NCBI RefSeq assembly: GCF_938045225.1
Contig: NZ_CALINL010000081.1
Span: 1 to 12,675, forward strand
From: an uncultured Campylobacter sp.
GTDB lineage: Bacteria; Campylobacterota; Campylobacteria; Campylobacterales; Campylobacteraceae
Direction: 5' to 3'
DNA length: 12,675 bases
The notes beneath the pieces were generated by a model that did not search any database, was not told the DNA's origin, and saw nothing but the letters and a program-made list of their open reading frames with translations. Shown one piece after another: positions 5,648-11,233 of this stretch (its first letter is position 1; every line of letters starts with the position of its first letter). The position numbers were made by a program, and so were the translations under genes.

Positions 5648-6604
5648 TCATTCAGGCACGCAAATTTCGCCGCGCCGCATAGCTTTTACCGTGCAAAAGC
5701 CCACGATACCTATAAAAACGCATAGGATAGCAAAACCCGCCGCTCCCGCAAACAAGAAAAACTTAATCCCGTTAAACTCGAACGCTCGCAAAAACGCGAT
5801 ACTAGCCGCAGCCGTCGGGAAGGTAAACGCCCACCACGAGAGGAAAAATTTAAGCCGCAAAAAGCTTTTAAACATAAAAAGGATTAGAAGCGCGAAAAAT
5901 AGCGTGACGTAGAGCATGATCTTCGCCGTCGCGTCAAATCCGCCGGTGAGCTTGACGTAGTCCAAAAACGCCATCGCGGGCGGCGCGATCACGATGAAAA
6001 GCGTCGGGATAAATTTCTGCGGCATCTGATCGTGAAAGATGATGCGGTAAAACAAAACCGCAAAAAGCACGGGCCAAAAAAATATCCCGATCGCAAAGTA
6101 ATACCACGCAAGCTCGCTCGCGGCGGGCGTGGCTAGCGGGACGAAGAGATTACCCACGATCGGGATGAACCACGCGGGGTTTGAGTGCGCGATCTGGACG
6201 TTATTTTTGATCCAAAAGGACACGACGTGCAGCGTGATAAAGGTCTGAAACGCCGTGCCCGCGCAAAAAAGCGCGTCATAAACGGGCGCGAAGTCCCGCC
6301 AGAGCGAGGCGACTAATAGCGTGCCGATCGAAAAGGCGGCGAAAAAATTTACGCGCACCGGGTGGGAAAACTCCGCCTTGCAAGCCCCTGGGTATTTTAT
6401 CAGCTTTGCCACGTAACAAGCGCAGATGAGCGCGTATGCTAGGCTAGCCGTGCCGCGTAAAATCTCAAAAACCGCGCCTGAGATATCAAAGATCAAATTT
6501 AGCCGCTCAAATGCGAGAGCCAGTCCGCCAAGCCCCATAACTACGGTGTAAAACATGATCGGAAAGTGCTGCAGCCAGCTTGGTTTTTCATCCTGCGTTT
6601 TCAT
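5648..6604 (-). CDS. TDT/TehA (SLAC1)-family membrane transporter
   Basis: A 318-residue inner-membrane protein with about ten hydrophobic segments, the usual number for the tellurite-resistance/dicarboxylate (TDT) family that includes TehA, the plant anion channel SLAC1 and the fungal sulfite exporter Ssu1. Family marks are FPIMFYTVVMGLGGLALAFE (14-33), NPAWFIPIVGNLFVPLA (142-158), IAPPAMAFLDY (206-216) and WWAFTFPTAAASIAFL (257-272). The substrate cannot be read off; anion efflux is the family theme. The ATG has an AGGAAA site. It faces the Crp/Fnr-type regulator across 161 bases, so the two may share control sites. Standing beside a sulfide-oxidation cluster makes export of sulfite or a similar anion a possible role, but TehA-like or dicarboxylate transport are equally open. 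Confidence 0.85.
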   Translation of the reverse strand: MKTQDEKPSWLQHFPIMFYTVVMGLGGLALAFERLNLIFDISGAVFEILRGTASLAYALICACYVAKLIKYPGACKAEFSHPVRVNFFAAFSIGTLLVASLWRDFAPVYDALFCAGTAFQTFITLHVVSFWIKNNVQIAHSNPAWFIPIVGNLFVPLATPAASELAWYYFAIGIFFWPVLFAVLFYRIIFHDQMPQKFIPTLFIVIAPPAMAFLDYVKLTGGFDATAKIMLYVTLFFALLILFMFKSFLRLKFFLSWWAFTFPTAAASIAFLRAFEFNGIKFFLFAGAAGFAILCVFIGIVGFCTVKAMRRGEICVPE

Positions 6605-6664
6605 ATTTTTCCTCGTTTTTTCTAAATTTTACCCCAATTTTAGCGCAATTTCGGTGAGTTAGTC

Positions 6665-6695
6665 ACAAAATAAATCAATGCTTAAAATATTTTGT
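6665..6695. promoter_or_regulatory. Inverted repeat in the tehA-like/regulator divergent region
   Basis: ACAAAATA (6665-6672) and TATTTTGT (6688-6695) are exact reverse complements 15 bases apart. Just upstream, GTGA-N5-TCAC (about 6654-6666) overlaps the left arm and has the look of a Crp/Fnr half-site pair with short spacing. These sit between the two divergent start codons and are operator candidates only. Confidence 0.3.
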
Positions 6696-6716
6696 AGCTA
6701 AATTTTATCACCGCGC

Positions 6717-6728
6717 TTTTACGTAAAA
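6717..6728. promoter_or_regulatory. Palindromic operator candidate TTTTACGTAAAA
   Basis: A perfect 12-base palindrome lies 5 bases upstream of the TATAAT box of the regulator gene, roughly at its -28 to -17 region. That position suits an operator for autoregulation. It is not the classic FNR box (TTGAT-N4-ATCAA), and I did not find a second copy before the SQR gene. Confidence 0.4.
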
Positions 6729-6733
6729 GAAAA

Positions 6734-6739
6734 TATAAT
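6734..6739 (+). promoter_or_regulatory. -10 box of the Crp/Fnr-type regulator gene
   Basis: A perfect TATAAT in an A-rich stretch, 32 bases before the preferred ATG (6772). With the AAGGAG site at 6761-6766 this gives an ordinary short leader. Confidence 0.65.
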
Positions 6740-6771
6740 TAAACAAAACCGAATTTAATCAAGGAGTGCAT

Positions 6772-7407
6772 ATGCCTGGAGGCGAGCTAAAAGATACGCT
6801 AAAGCAGCGGTTTACCTCTAAATTTACGCTTAGTGCGCAAGATGAAGAGGCGGTGTTAAAAAGCGCGACGCTAAAAAGCTTTAAAAAGGGTGAAAGAATA
6901 TACCCAAAAGACGGCTGCCTTGGCTACGCGATAATCATAAGCGGGCGTGCGCGCGGGCTGGTTAGCACGAGTAATTTTAAAGAGATCACCGTCTTTAACC
7001 TGCAAGACGGCGATAACTGTATGCTGTGCGGCTTTTGCTCGCTAGGAGCGCTACAAGCGGAGATAAATTTACAAATCGAAGATGACGTGCAGATGATTTT
7101 GATCCCAAGGGAGATATTTAAGAGGCTACGCGAAAACTATTCGCAGGTGGCAAATCACGCGCTAGAGCTTATGGCGACGAGGTTTAGCTCGGCGATAACC
7201 GCTATGGATCAGACGCTGTTTTTGCCTCTAGCTCGGAGAATAATAAATTTCCTCGAGCAAAACGGCGCGAAAAACGGGCTAAAGATCACGCACGAACAGA
7301 TCGCAAACGACATCGCTAGCGCGCGAGAGGCGGTATCAAGAGCACTAAAAGAGATGCAGAAAAAGGGGCTCGTCGAGCTAAAACGCGGAGTCGTGACGTT
7401 AAGGTGA
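6772..7407 (+). CDS. Crp/Fnr-family regulator with CxxCxxC cluster
   Basis: A 211-residue transcription factor. The N-terminal part (about 14-112) is a cyclic-nucleotide-binding-type beta barrel, ending in an IPREIFKRL turn. A dimerisation helix follows (about 118-150), then a winged helix with the HTH at about 173-194 (THEQIANDIASAREAVSRALKEM). In the effector loop, where cAMP-binding members have an RxS phosphate motif, it has Cys83, Cys86 and Cys89 (CMLCGFC) plus Cys49, so cAMP binding is unlikely and a redox, metal, haem or sulfur-sensing role is likelier. The GTG at 6766 overlaps the AAGGAG ribosome site, so the ATG at 6772 (spacing 5) is preferred. The SQR gene starts 65 bases downstream, making SQR its probable target. 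Family certain; ligand unknown. Confidence 0.9.
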   Translation: MPGGELKDTLKQRFTSKFTLSAQDEEAVLKSATLKSFKKGERIYPKDGCLGYAIIISGRARGLVSTSNFKEITVFNLQDGDNCMLCGFCSLGALQAEINLQIEDDVQMILIPREIFKRLRENYSQVANHALELMATRFSSAITAMDQTLFLPLARRIINFLEQNGAKNGLKITHEQIANDIASAREAVSRALKEMQKKGLVELKRGVVTLR

Positions 7408-7438
7408 CTTTGTTACATATTTAAATTTTAAAATGCGC

Positions 7439-7444
7439 TATGAT
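7439..7444 (+). promoter_or_regulatory. Candidate -10 box for the SQR operon
   Basis: GCGCTATGATTT contains TATGAT, 29 bases before the SQR start codon and inside the 65-base gap after the regulator. It would allow SQR to be expressed separately. The preceding bases TTTGTTACATATTTAAA are A/T-rich without a clear operator. Confidence 0.5.
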
Positions 7445-7472
7445 TTGACAATAACTTCTAAAAGGAGCTTTT

Positions 7473-8819
7473 ATGCAAAGCATCGACAGAAGAGGCGTCT
7501 TGAAAATTTTAGGCGCGGCGGGGCTAGTGGCGGCGGGAGTCGCAGGTGCTAGCAAGCTAAATGCGGGAGAAAATGCTGACATCCGCGCAAATATCCTAAT
7601 AATCGGCGGTGGTCTAGGCGGCATCAGCCTAGCGGCGAAACTACGACGAGATATGCCAAACGCCGAACTAACGGTCCTTGATAAGGACGAGTACTTCTAC
7701 TATCAGCCCGGCTTTACGCTCATCGCAGCCGGTCACTATCTGCCCGAAGACATAACCTACGAAAAATCAAATTTGATCCCAGACGGCGTAAAATGGATAA
7801 AGCAAAATGCCGTATCCATCGATTCGGGGGCAAATTCCGTCAAGCTAGAGGATGGGTCAAATTTGAACTACGACTACCTCGTGATAGCTAGCGGAGCGGA
7901 GTATGAGTTTGAGAGCGTAAAAGGACTTAGCGCCGACGATATCGGTAGCGACAACGTGACCTCTATCTACACGATCCCTGGCGCCGTTGCTATGTCCGGT
8001 ATAATGAAAAAAGTCGGCAAAGAAGGCGGCAAGATAGTCTTTAGCGACAACAAAACACCGATGAAGTGTTCGGGCGCAAATAAAAAAGTAACGCTGCTAA
8101 CCGAAGATATGGCGCGAAATTTAGGTAACAGAGACAAGCTTGATATCTCGATATACTCGGGTGCGCGGACGGTATTTTCCGCTCCGATTTATGCTAAAAT
8201 GATAGAAGGGATGCTGGAGGAGCGAGACGTGAAGTATTTTACCTCGCATCAGCTGGTTGAGGTGGATAAAAGTGCCAATATAGCGGTATTTGAGCACGCT
8301 ATGCCGTACCGCGAAAACGGCGAAAATAAACTCGCTAAAGAGCTAGTCGAAGTAAAATTTGACTACCTACACCTAGTGCCTCGCATGAAGGCTTCTAAAA
8401 TCTACGCCGATGCAGGGCTAAGCGTAGAAAAGGGCGATGCGGCAGGCAACTGGATTAGCCTCACGCGCGAGACGCTGCAACACTCGAAATTTAAAAATAT
8501 ATTTGCTATCGGCGACGTTTGCGGATTTCCCGCCGGTAAAACCGGAGCTAGTATACGCAAGATGTATCCAGTGCTGGCGCAAAATCTAGCCGACGTTATA
8601 AAAGGACGTGAACCGAGTGTTAGATACGGCGGCTACACCGCCTGCCCGCTGCTAACGAAATTCGGCAAGGCGGTGATGGTGGAGTTTAACTGGACGGGCA
8701 AGCCCGAGCCTACGATAGCGTGCATGGGCGCGACTCGCGAGAGCTATCTAAACTGGGCGATGAAGCTATATATGATGAAGCCGATGGTCATGCAAGGCAT
8801 GATAAGAGGTCTAGCATAA
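7473..8819 (+). CDS. sqr: Sulfide:quinone oxidoreductase, type II, with Tat-like leader
   Basis: Flavoprotein oxidising sulfide to sulfane sulfur and passing electrons to the quinone pool. The 448 residues open with DRRGVLKILGAAGLVAAGVAGA (5-26), a twin-arginine plus hydrophobic leader, suggesting export or anchoring at the periplasmic side. Then come the FAD Rossmann motif GGGLGG (45-50), the YYQPGFTLIAAG block (76-87), Cys199 in TPMKCSGANKK, FAIGDVCGFPAGKTGAS (344-360) and Cys391 in YGGYTACPL. By motif, Cys199 and Cys391 match the two redox cysteines of human SQOR (Cys201 and Cys379), which places it in type II rather than the FCSD-like types. An extra Cys350 lies in the second FAD motif. 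The start is ATG with AAAGGAGC. It follows the Crp-type regulator and precedes two DUF2892 genes, 10 bases to the first. Confidence 0.9.
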   Translation: MQSIDRRGVLKILGAAGLVAAGVAGASKLNAGENADIRANILIIGGGLGGISLAAKLRRDMPNAELTVLDKDEYFYYQPGFTLIAAGHYLPEDITYEKSNLIPDGVKWIKQNAVSIDSGANSVKLEDGSNLNYDYLVIASGAEYEFESVKGLSADDIGSDNVTSIYTIPGAVAMSGIMKKVGKEGGKIVFSDNKTPMKCSGANKKVTLLTEDMARNLGNRDKLDISIYSGARTVFSAPIYAKMIEGMLEERDVKYFTSHQLVEVDKSANIAVFEHAMPYRENGENKLAKELVEVKFDYLHLVPRMKASKIYADAGLSVEKGDAAGNWISLTRETLQHSKFKNIFAIGDVCGFPAGKTGASIRKMYPVLAQNLADVIKGREPSVRYGGYTACPLLTKFGKAVMVEFNWTGKPEPTIACMGATRESYLNWAMKLYMMKPMVMQGMIRGLA

Positions 8820-8829
8820 AGGAGAGAAA

Positions 8830-9042
8830 ATGCAAAACGTCGGGATTTTAGATAAAACTATCCGCCTAGTAATCGCTGCGGTTTGGATATACGCATTTGG
8901 GTTCGTCTGCGAGTGCTGGCTGTGGCTGGTCGGACTCGTGCCGCTACTGACGGCTGTTTATGGTTATTGTCCTCTTTATAAATTTTTTGGTATAAATACG
9001 TGTAAAAAATGTAAAAACAAAGAAAGGAAAATGCAATGCTAA
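8830..9042 (+). CDS. DUF2892 small membrane protein, copy 1
   Basis: A 70-residue inner-membrane protein of the DUF2892 (YgaP transmembrane-domain) type. Marks are the N-terminal NVGILDKTIRLVIA, and the second helix GLVPLLTAVYGYCPLYKFFGINTC. Two hydrophobic helices (about 9-26 and 29-46) form a hairpin. Cysteines are at 27 and 29 in the first turn (CEC), 47 in the YGYCPLY motif, 58 and 61 (CKKC), and the last residue (70). In E. coli YgaP this membrane hairpin is fused to a rhodanese; here it is free-standing next to SQR, so work with sulfane sulfur is plausible but inferred. An AAGGAG site overlaps the SQR stop. The next gene starts inside its final codons. Confidence 0.85.
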   Translation: MQNVGILDKTIRLVIAAVWIYAFGFVCECWLWLVGLVPLLTAVYGYCPLYKFFGINTCKKCKNKERKMQC

Positions 9043-9209
9043 GTAAAAAAACTAGGATAATGAGAGCGCTGATCGGGCTAGCGATAATGATCGCTGGAGC
9101 CGCGTTTGGCAGCTGGTGGGGGCTAGTGGGACTCGTGCCCTTTATCGTGGGCGTTACGGGATTTTGCCCCGCTTGCTACTTTTTAAATCGCTGTTCGCTA
9201 AAGCGTTAA
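9036..9209 (+). CDS. DUF2892 small membrane protein, copy 2
   Basis: A 57-residue protein, overlapping the preceding DUF2892 gene by 7 bases in another frame (ATG inside ATGCAATGC). The chain begins MLSKKTRIMRALIGLA and continues GSWWGLVGLVPFIVGVTGFCPACYFL, the same two-helix pattern and the same LVGLVP-x6-G-(Y/F)-CP core as the neighbour. Cysteines are at 44, 47 and 53 (FCPACYFLNRC). An AAAGGAAA site lies just upstream, and the overlap implies translational coupling, so the two proteins are probably made in equal amounts and may form a heteromer. It is shorter than many gene-finding cut-offs and easily missed. The operon terminator starts 19 bases after its stop. Identity is firm from the shared motif; the role is unknown. 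Confidence 0.85.
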   Translation: MLSKKTRIMRALIGLAIMIAGAAFGSWWGLVGLVPFIVGVTGFCPACYFLNRCSLKR

Positions 9210-9227
9210 ATTTAGCCGAATTTACTC

Positions 9228-9270
9228 GCGCGGGCTTAAATTTAACCTCAAATTTGAGTCCGCGCTTTTT
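9228..9270 (+). terminator. Strong rho-independent terminator of the SQR/DUF2892 operon
   Basis: GCGCGGGCTTAAATTT (9228-9243) pairs with AAATTTGAGTCCGCGC (9250-9265), 16 positions including two wobbles, over a 6-base loop, followed by five T (9266-9270). It marks the end of the operon. Confidence 0.85.
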
Positions 9271-9339
9271 AGATAGATCAAATTTAATTTGGCGCCAATT
9301 TCTACCCAAACCAACCTCAAAATTTAAGCTTATTTTTTA

Positions 9340-9345
9340 TACAAT
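9340..9345 (+). promoter_or_regulatory. Candidate -10 box for the MFS gene
   Basis: TTTTTTATACAATC contains TACAAT (or TATACA shifted by two), 30 bases before the ATG, after an A/T-rich run. Confidence 0.45.
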
Positions 9346-9375
9346 CAATCCCAAATCCAAAAAGCGGAATTTAAG

Positions 9376-10581
9376 ATGAAATTTATCCCCAAAACCATAC
9401 CTTTTGTAGAATTTATCGCGCTTATGGCACTTCTAACCTCGCTTGGAGCCATGAGCACCGACGCGATGTTGCCAGCACTCATGCAAATCGGCCTAGATCT
9501 TGACGTGACACAGATAAATCAAACCCAGCTCGTCATATCCTCGATGTTTGCGGGCTTTGCCGTCGGGCAGATATTTTACGGGCCGCTTAGCGACTTTATC
9601 GGACGACGAAACGCCGTGCTGCTAGCGCTTGCGATATTTACGGCAAGCTCCTTTATTTCGGTCGTCACGAGCGATTTTGCTGCGCTTTTGGCGAGCAGGT
9701 TTTTCCAGGGGCTAGGCGCTGCGGGCCCTAGGATCATCGCGATGGCGCTTATCCGCGATCTTTACGAGGGACGCGCGATGGCTCGCGTGATGAGCTTTAT
9801 CGCGGCAGTTTTTATCATCGTGCCGACACTCGCTCCCATCATCGGCGGCTTTATTTTTAAAATTTATAGTTGGCGCAGCATATTTTTGATGCTTACTTTT
9901 ATGGGGCTTGCGTGCCTAGCGTGGTTTGGACTGCGTCAGAGCGAGACCCTACCTGCGCAAAATCGCAATAAATTTAGCTTAAATTTGATAAAAAGCGAAG
10001 CCGCGCAGGTCGTGAAAAACAGACGTACCGCAGGCTACACGATCGTTTTGGGGCTGATTTTCGGGATGTTTTTGAGCTATATCAGCACCGCTCAGCAGAT
10101 TTTCGAGGTGAGTTACAAGCTAGGCAACGAATTTCCTATATATTTTGCGATAAACGCCCTAGCTCTGGGTGTCGCATCGATGATAAACGCAAAGCTCGTG
10201 ATGATCTACGGCATGCGCTATCTTAGCCTGCGAGCGATGGGGGCGTTTTGCGTTATCGCGGTCGCGTTTTTGCCAGTCGTCATCGCGTATGACGGAGTGC
10301 CGCCGCTGTGGGCTTTTATGGCATTTTGTATGAGTAGCTTTTTTTGCGTGAGCATACTTTTTGGCAACCTAAACGCGATGGCGATGGAGCCCATGGGCAA
10401 GATCGCGGGCATGGCGGCTGCGCTTATCGGCTCGGTTTCTACATTTATCTCGCTTCCTATCGGCGTCGCGATCGGACAGCTATTTGAGGGTACGCTACTA
10501 CCGATGGTTGCGAGCTTTGCGCTTATCGGAGCGACGGCTTTTGCGCTACTTTACAAGACTTCAAAGATTTCTGATGAGTAA
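9376..10581 (+). CDS. Bcr/CflA-type MFS multidrug exporter
   Basis: A 401-residue, twelve-helix major facilitator antiporter of the DHA1 drug-exporter group. The first helix ends with GAMSTDAMLPALMQIG (24-39), typical of Bcr/CflA with its Asp-x-x-LPA motif. Motif A is GPLSDFIGRRNAVL (69-82), a motif-B-like RFFQGLGAAGPRI lies at 108-120, and motif C-like PTLAPIIGG at 150-158. Members expel drugs such as bicyclomycin, sulfonamides or chloramphenicol in exchange for protons; the actual substrate is not readable here. The start is ATG with only a weak AAGCGGA site. It stands alone between the SQR-operon terminator and dgkA, with its own promoter candidate upstream. No truncation, and length is normal for the family. 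Confidence 0.9.
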   Translation: MKFIPKTIPFVEFIALMALLTSLGAMSTDAMLPALMQIGLDLDVTQINQTQLVISSMFAGFAVGQIFYGPLSDFIGRRNAVLLALAIFTASSFISVVTSDFAALLASRFFQGLGAAGPRIIAMALIRDLYEGRAMARVMSFIAAVFIIVPTLAPIIGGFIFKIYSWRSIFLMLTFMGLACLAWFGLRQSETLPAQNRNKFSLNLIKSEAAQVVKNRRTAGYTIVLGLIFGMFLSYISTAQQIFEVSYKLGNEFPIYFAINALALGVASMINAKLVMIYGMRYLSLRAMGAFCVIAVAFLPVVIAYDGVPPLWAFMAFCMSSFFCVSILFGNLNAMAMEPMGKIAGMAAALIGSVSTFISLPIGVAIGQLFEGTLLPMVASFALIGATAFALLYKTSKISDE

Positions 10582-10599
10582 AAAACTAGCCGAGTTTTA

Positions 10600-10635
10600 T
10601 CAAATTTGAGCGGCAAATTTGACTACGTTTTTGTT
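10600..10635 (+). terminator. Probable terminator of the MFS gene
   Basis: TCAAATTTG (10600-10608) pairs perfectly with CAAATTTGA (10614-10622) over the loop AGCGG. A T-rich run (GTTTTTGTTT) follows five bases later, a longer gap than usual, and the stem is A/T-rich, so strength is uncertain. Confidence 0.5.
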
Positions 10636-10678
10636 TATCGCGCCGTCCGCAAAAGCGCCTTATAAAGCAAATTTACGC

Positions 10679-10684
10679 TATCAT
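10679..10684 (+). promoter_or_regulatory. Candidate -10 box for dgkA
   Basis: ACGCTATCATTG contains TATCAT, 22 bases before the start codon, the same form as the box before the small secreted-protein gene. Confidence 0.45.
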
Positions 10685-10706
10685 TGCGCAAATTTAAAGG
10701 CAAAAT

Positions 10707-11063
10707 ATGAAACCAAAATACAACTTTTTTAAAAACTCCAAATTTGCATTCGAGGGGCTTGCTGCGATGCTAAAAAACGAGGCGGCGTTTCGCTTTGAGC
10801 TTTGTGTCATCGTCCCGCTCGCAGTAGTTTCGCTATTTTTACCCGTTTCCGTCACGCAGCACGCGCTACTGATCGCCGTTTTTAGCCTCGTTTTGATCTG
10901 CGAGTGCCTAAATACCGCGATCGAAGCGGTGGTAGATCTCGTTTCACCAGACTTTCATCCATTGGCTAAAATCGCCAAAGACTGCGCCTCTGCCGCCGTT
11001 TGCCTCTCTATCGGTACGGCTGCGATAACTTGGGCGTGGACGCTGTTTGCGCTGGCATTTTAG
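10707..11063 (+). CDS. dgkA: Diacylglycerol kinase (DgkA)
   Basis: A 118-residue inner-membrane enzyme that phosphorylates diacylglycerol with ATP to phosphatidic acid, returning the lipid to phospholipid synthesis. Three transmembrane helices are visible (about 31-47, 50-66, 96-114). The signature block ECLNTAIEAVVDLVS (66-80) then AKIAKDCASAAV (87-98) is intact. By alignment with E. coli DgkA, Glu25, Arg29, Glu66, Glu73, Asp77, Lys91 and Asp92 correspond to its active-site and nucleotide-binding residues (offset of 3). The start is ATG with AAAGG upstream. The next gene, 170 bases on, is a phosphoethanolamine transferase, whose reaction releases diacylglycerol, so the two are functionally linked. 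C. jejuni has the same pair. Very confident. Confidence 0.95.
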   Translation: MKPKYNFFKNSKFAFEGLAAMLKNEAAFRFELCVIVPLAVVSLFLPVSVTQHALLIAVFSLVLICECLNTAIEAVVDLVSPDFHPLAKIAKDCASAAVCLSIGTAAITWAWTLFALAF

Positions 11064-11121
11064 CGAGTAAAATTCACCCAAAGTGGCTACTAAATTTACG
11101 CCCACAAGCTAAATTTAGAAA

Positions 11122-11152
11122 CTCAAATTTGATATTTGGCGTCAAATTTGAG
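11122..11152. repeat. Perfect 11-bp hairpin between dgkA and the EptC-type gene
   Basis: CTCAAATTTGA (11122-11132) pairs exactly with TCAAATTTGAG (11142-11152) over the 9-base loop TATTTGGCG. A T-rich stretch comes six bases later. It may terminate dgkA or attenuate the downstream gene. Confidence 0.55.
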
Positions 11153-11175
11153 CTCAAATTTTACCGTTAAAGACT

Positions 11176-11194
11176 AAAGCTTTAAGCTTTTTTT
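11176..11194 (+). terminator. Short stem with T-run upstream of the EptC-type gene
   Basis: AAAGC-TTTAA-GCTTT (11176-11190) forms a 5-bp stem followed by more T (to 11194). The stem is short and weak by itself; with the larger hairpin at 11122-11152 it suggests at least partial termination after dgkA. Confidence 0.4.
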
Positions 11195-11233
11195 GGATAA
11201 AGTTCCACTCTTATTATCAATATTAGGAAAGCT

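Noticed and set aside
6766..6771. GTG start giving the regulator two more residues
   Set aside because: The GTG overlaps the AAGGAG ribosome site; the ATG at 6772 has proper spacing.
9116..9379. 87-codon plus-strand open frame across the DUF2892 copy 2 end and the terminator
   Set aside because: It overlaps a real gene in another frame, passes through a strong terminator hairpin and ends at the MFS start; composition is not protein-like.
11212..11217. TATTAT as -10 box for the transferase gene
   Set aside because: Only 16 bases before the ATG, leaving almost no room for a ribosome site after the transcription start.
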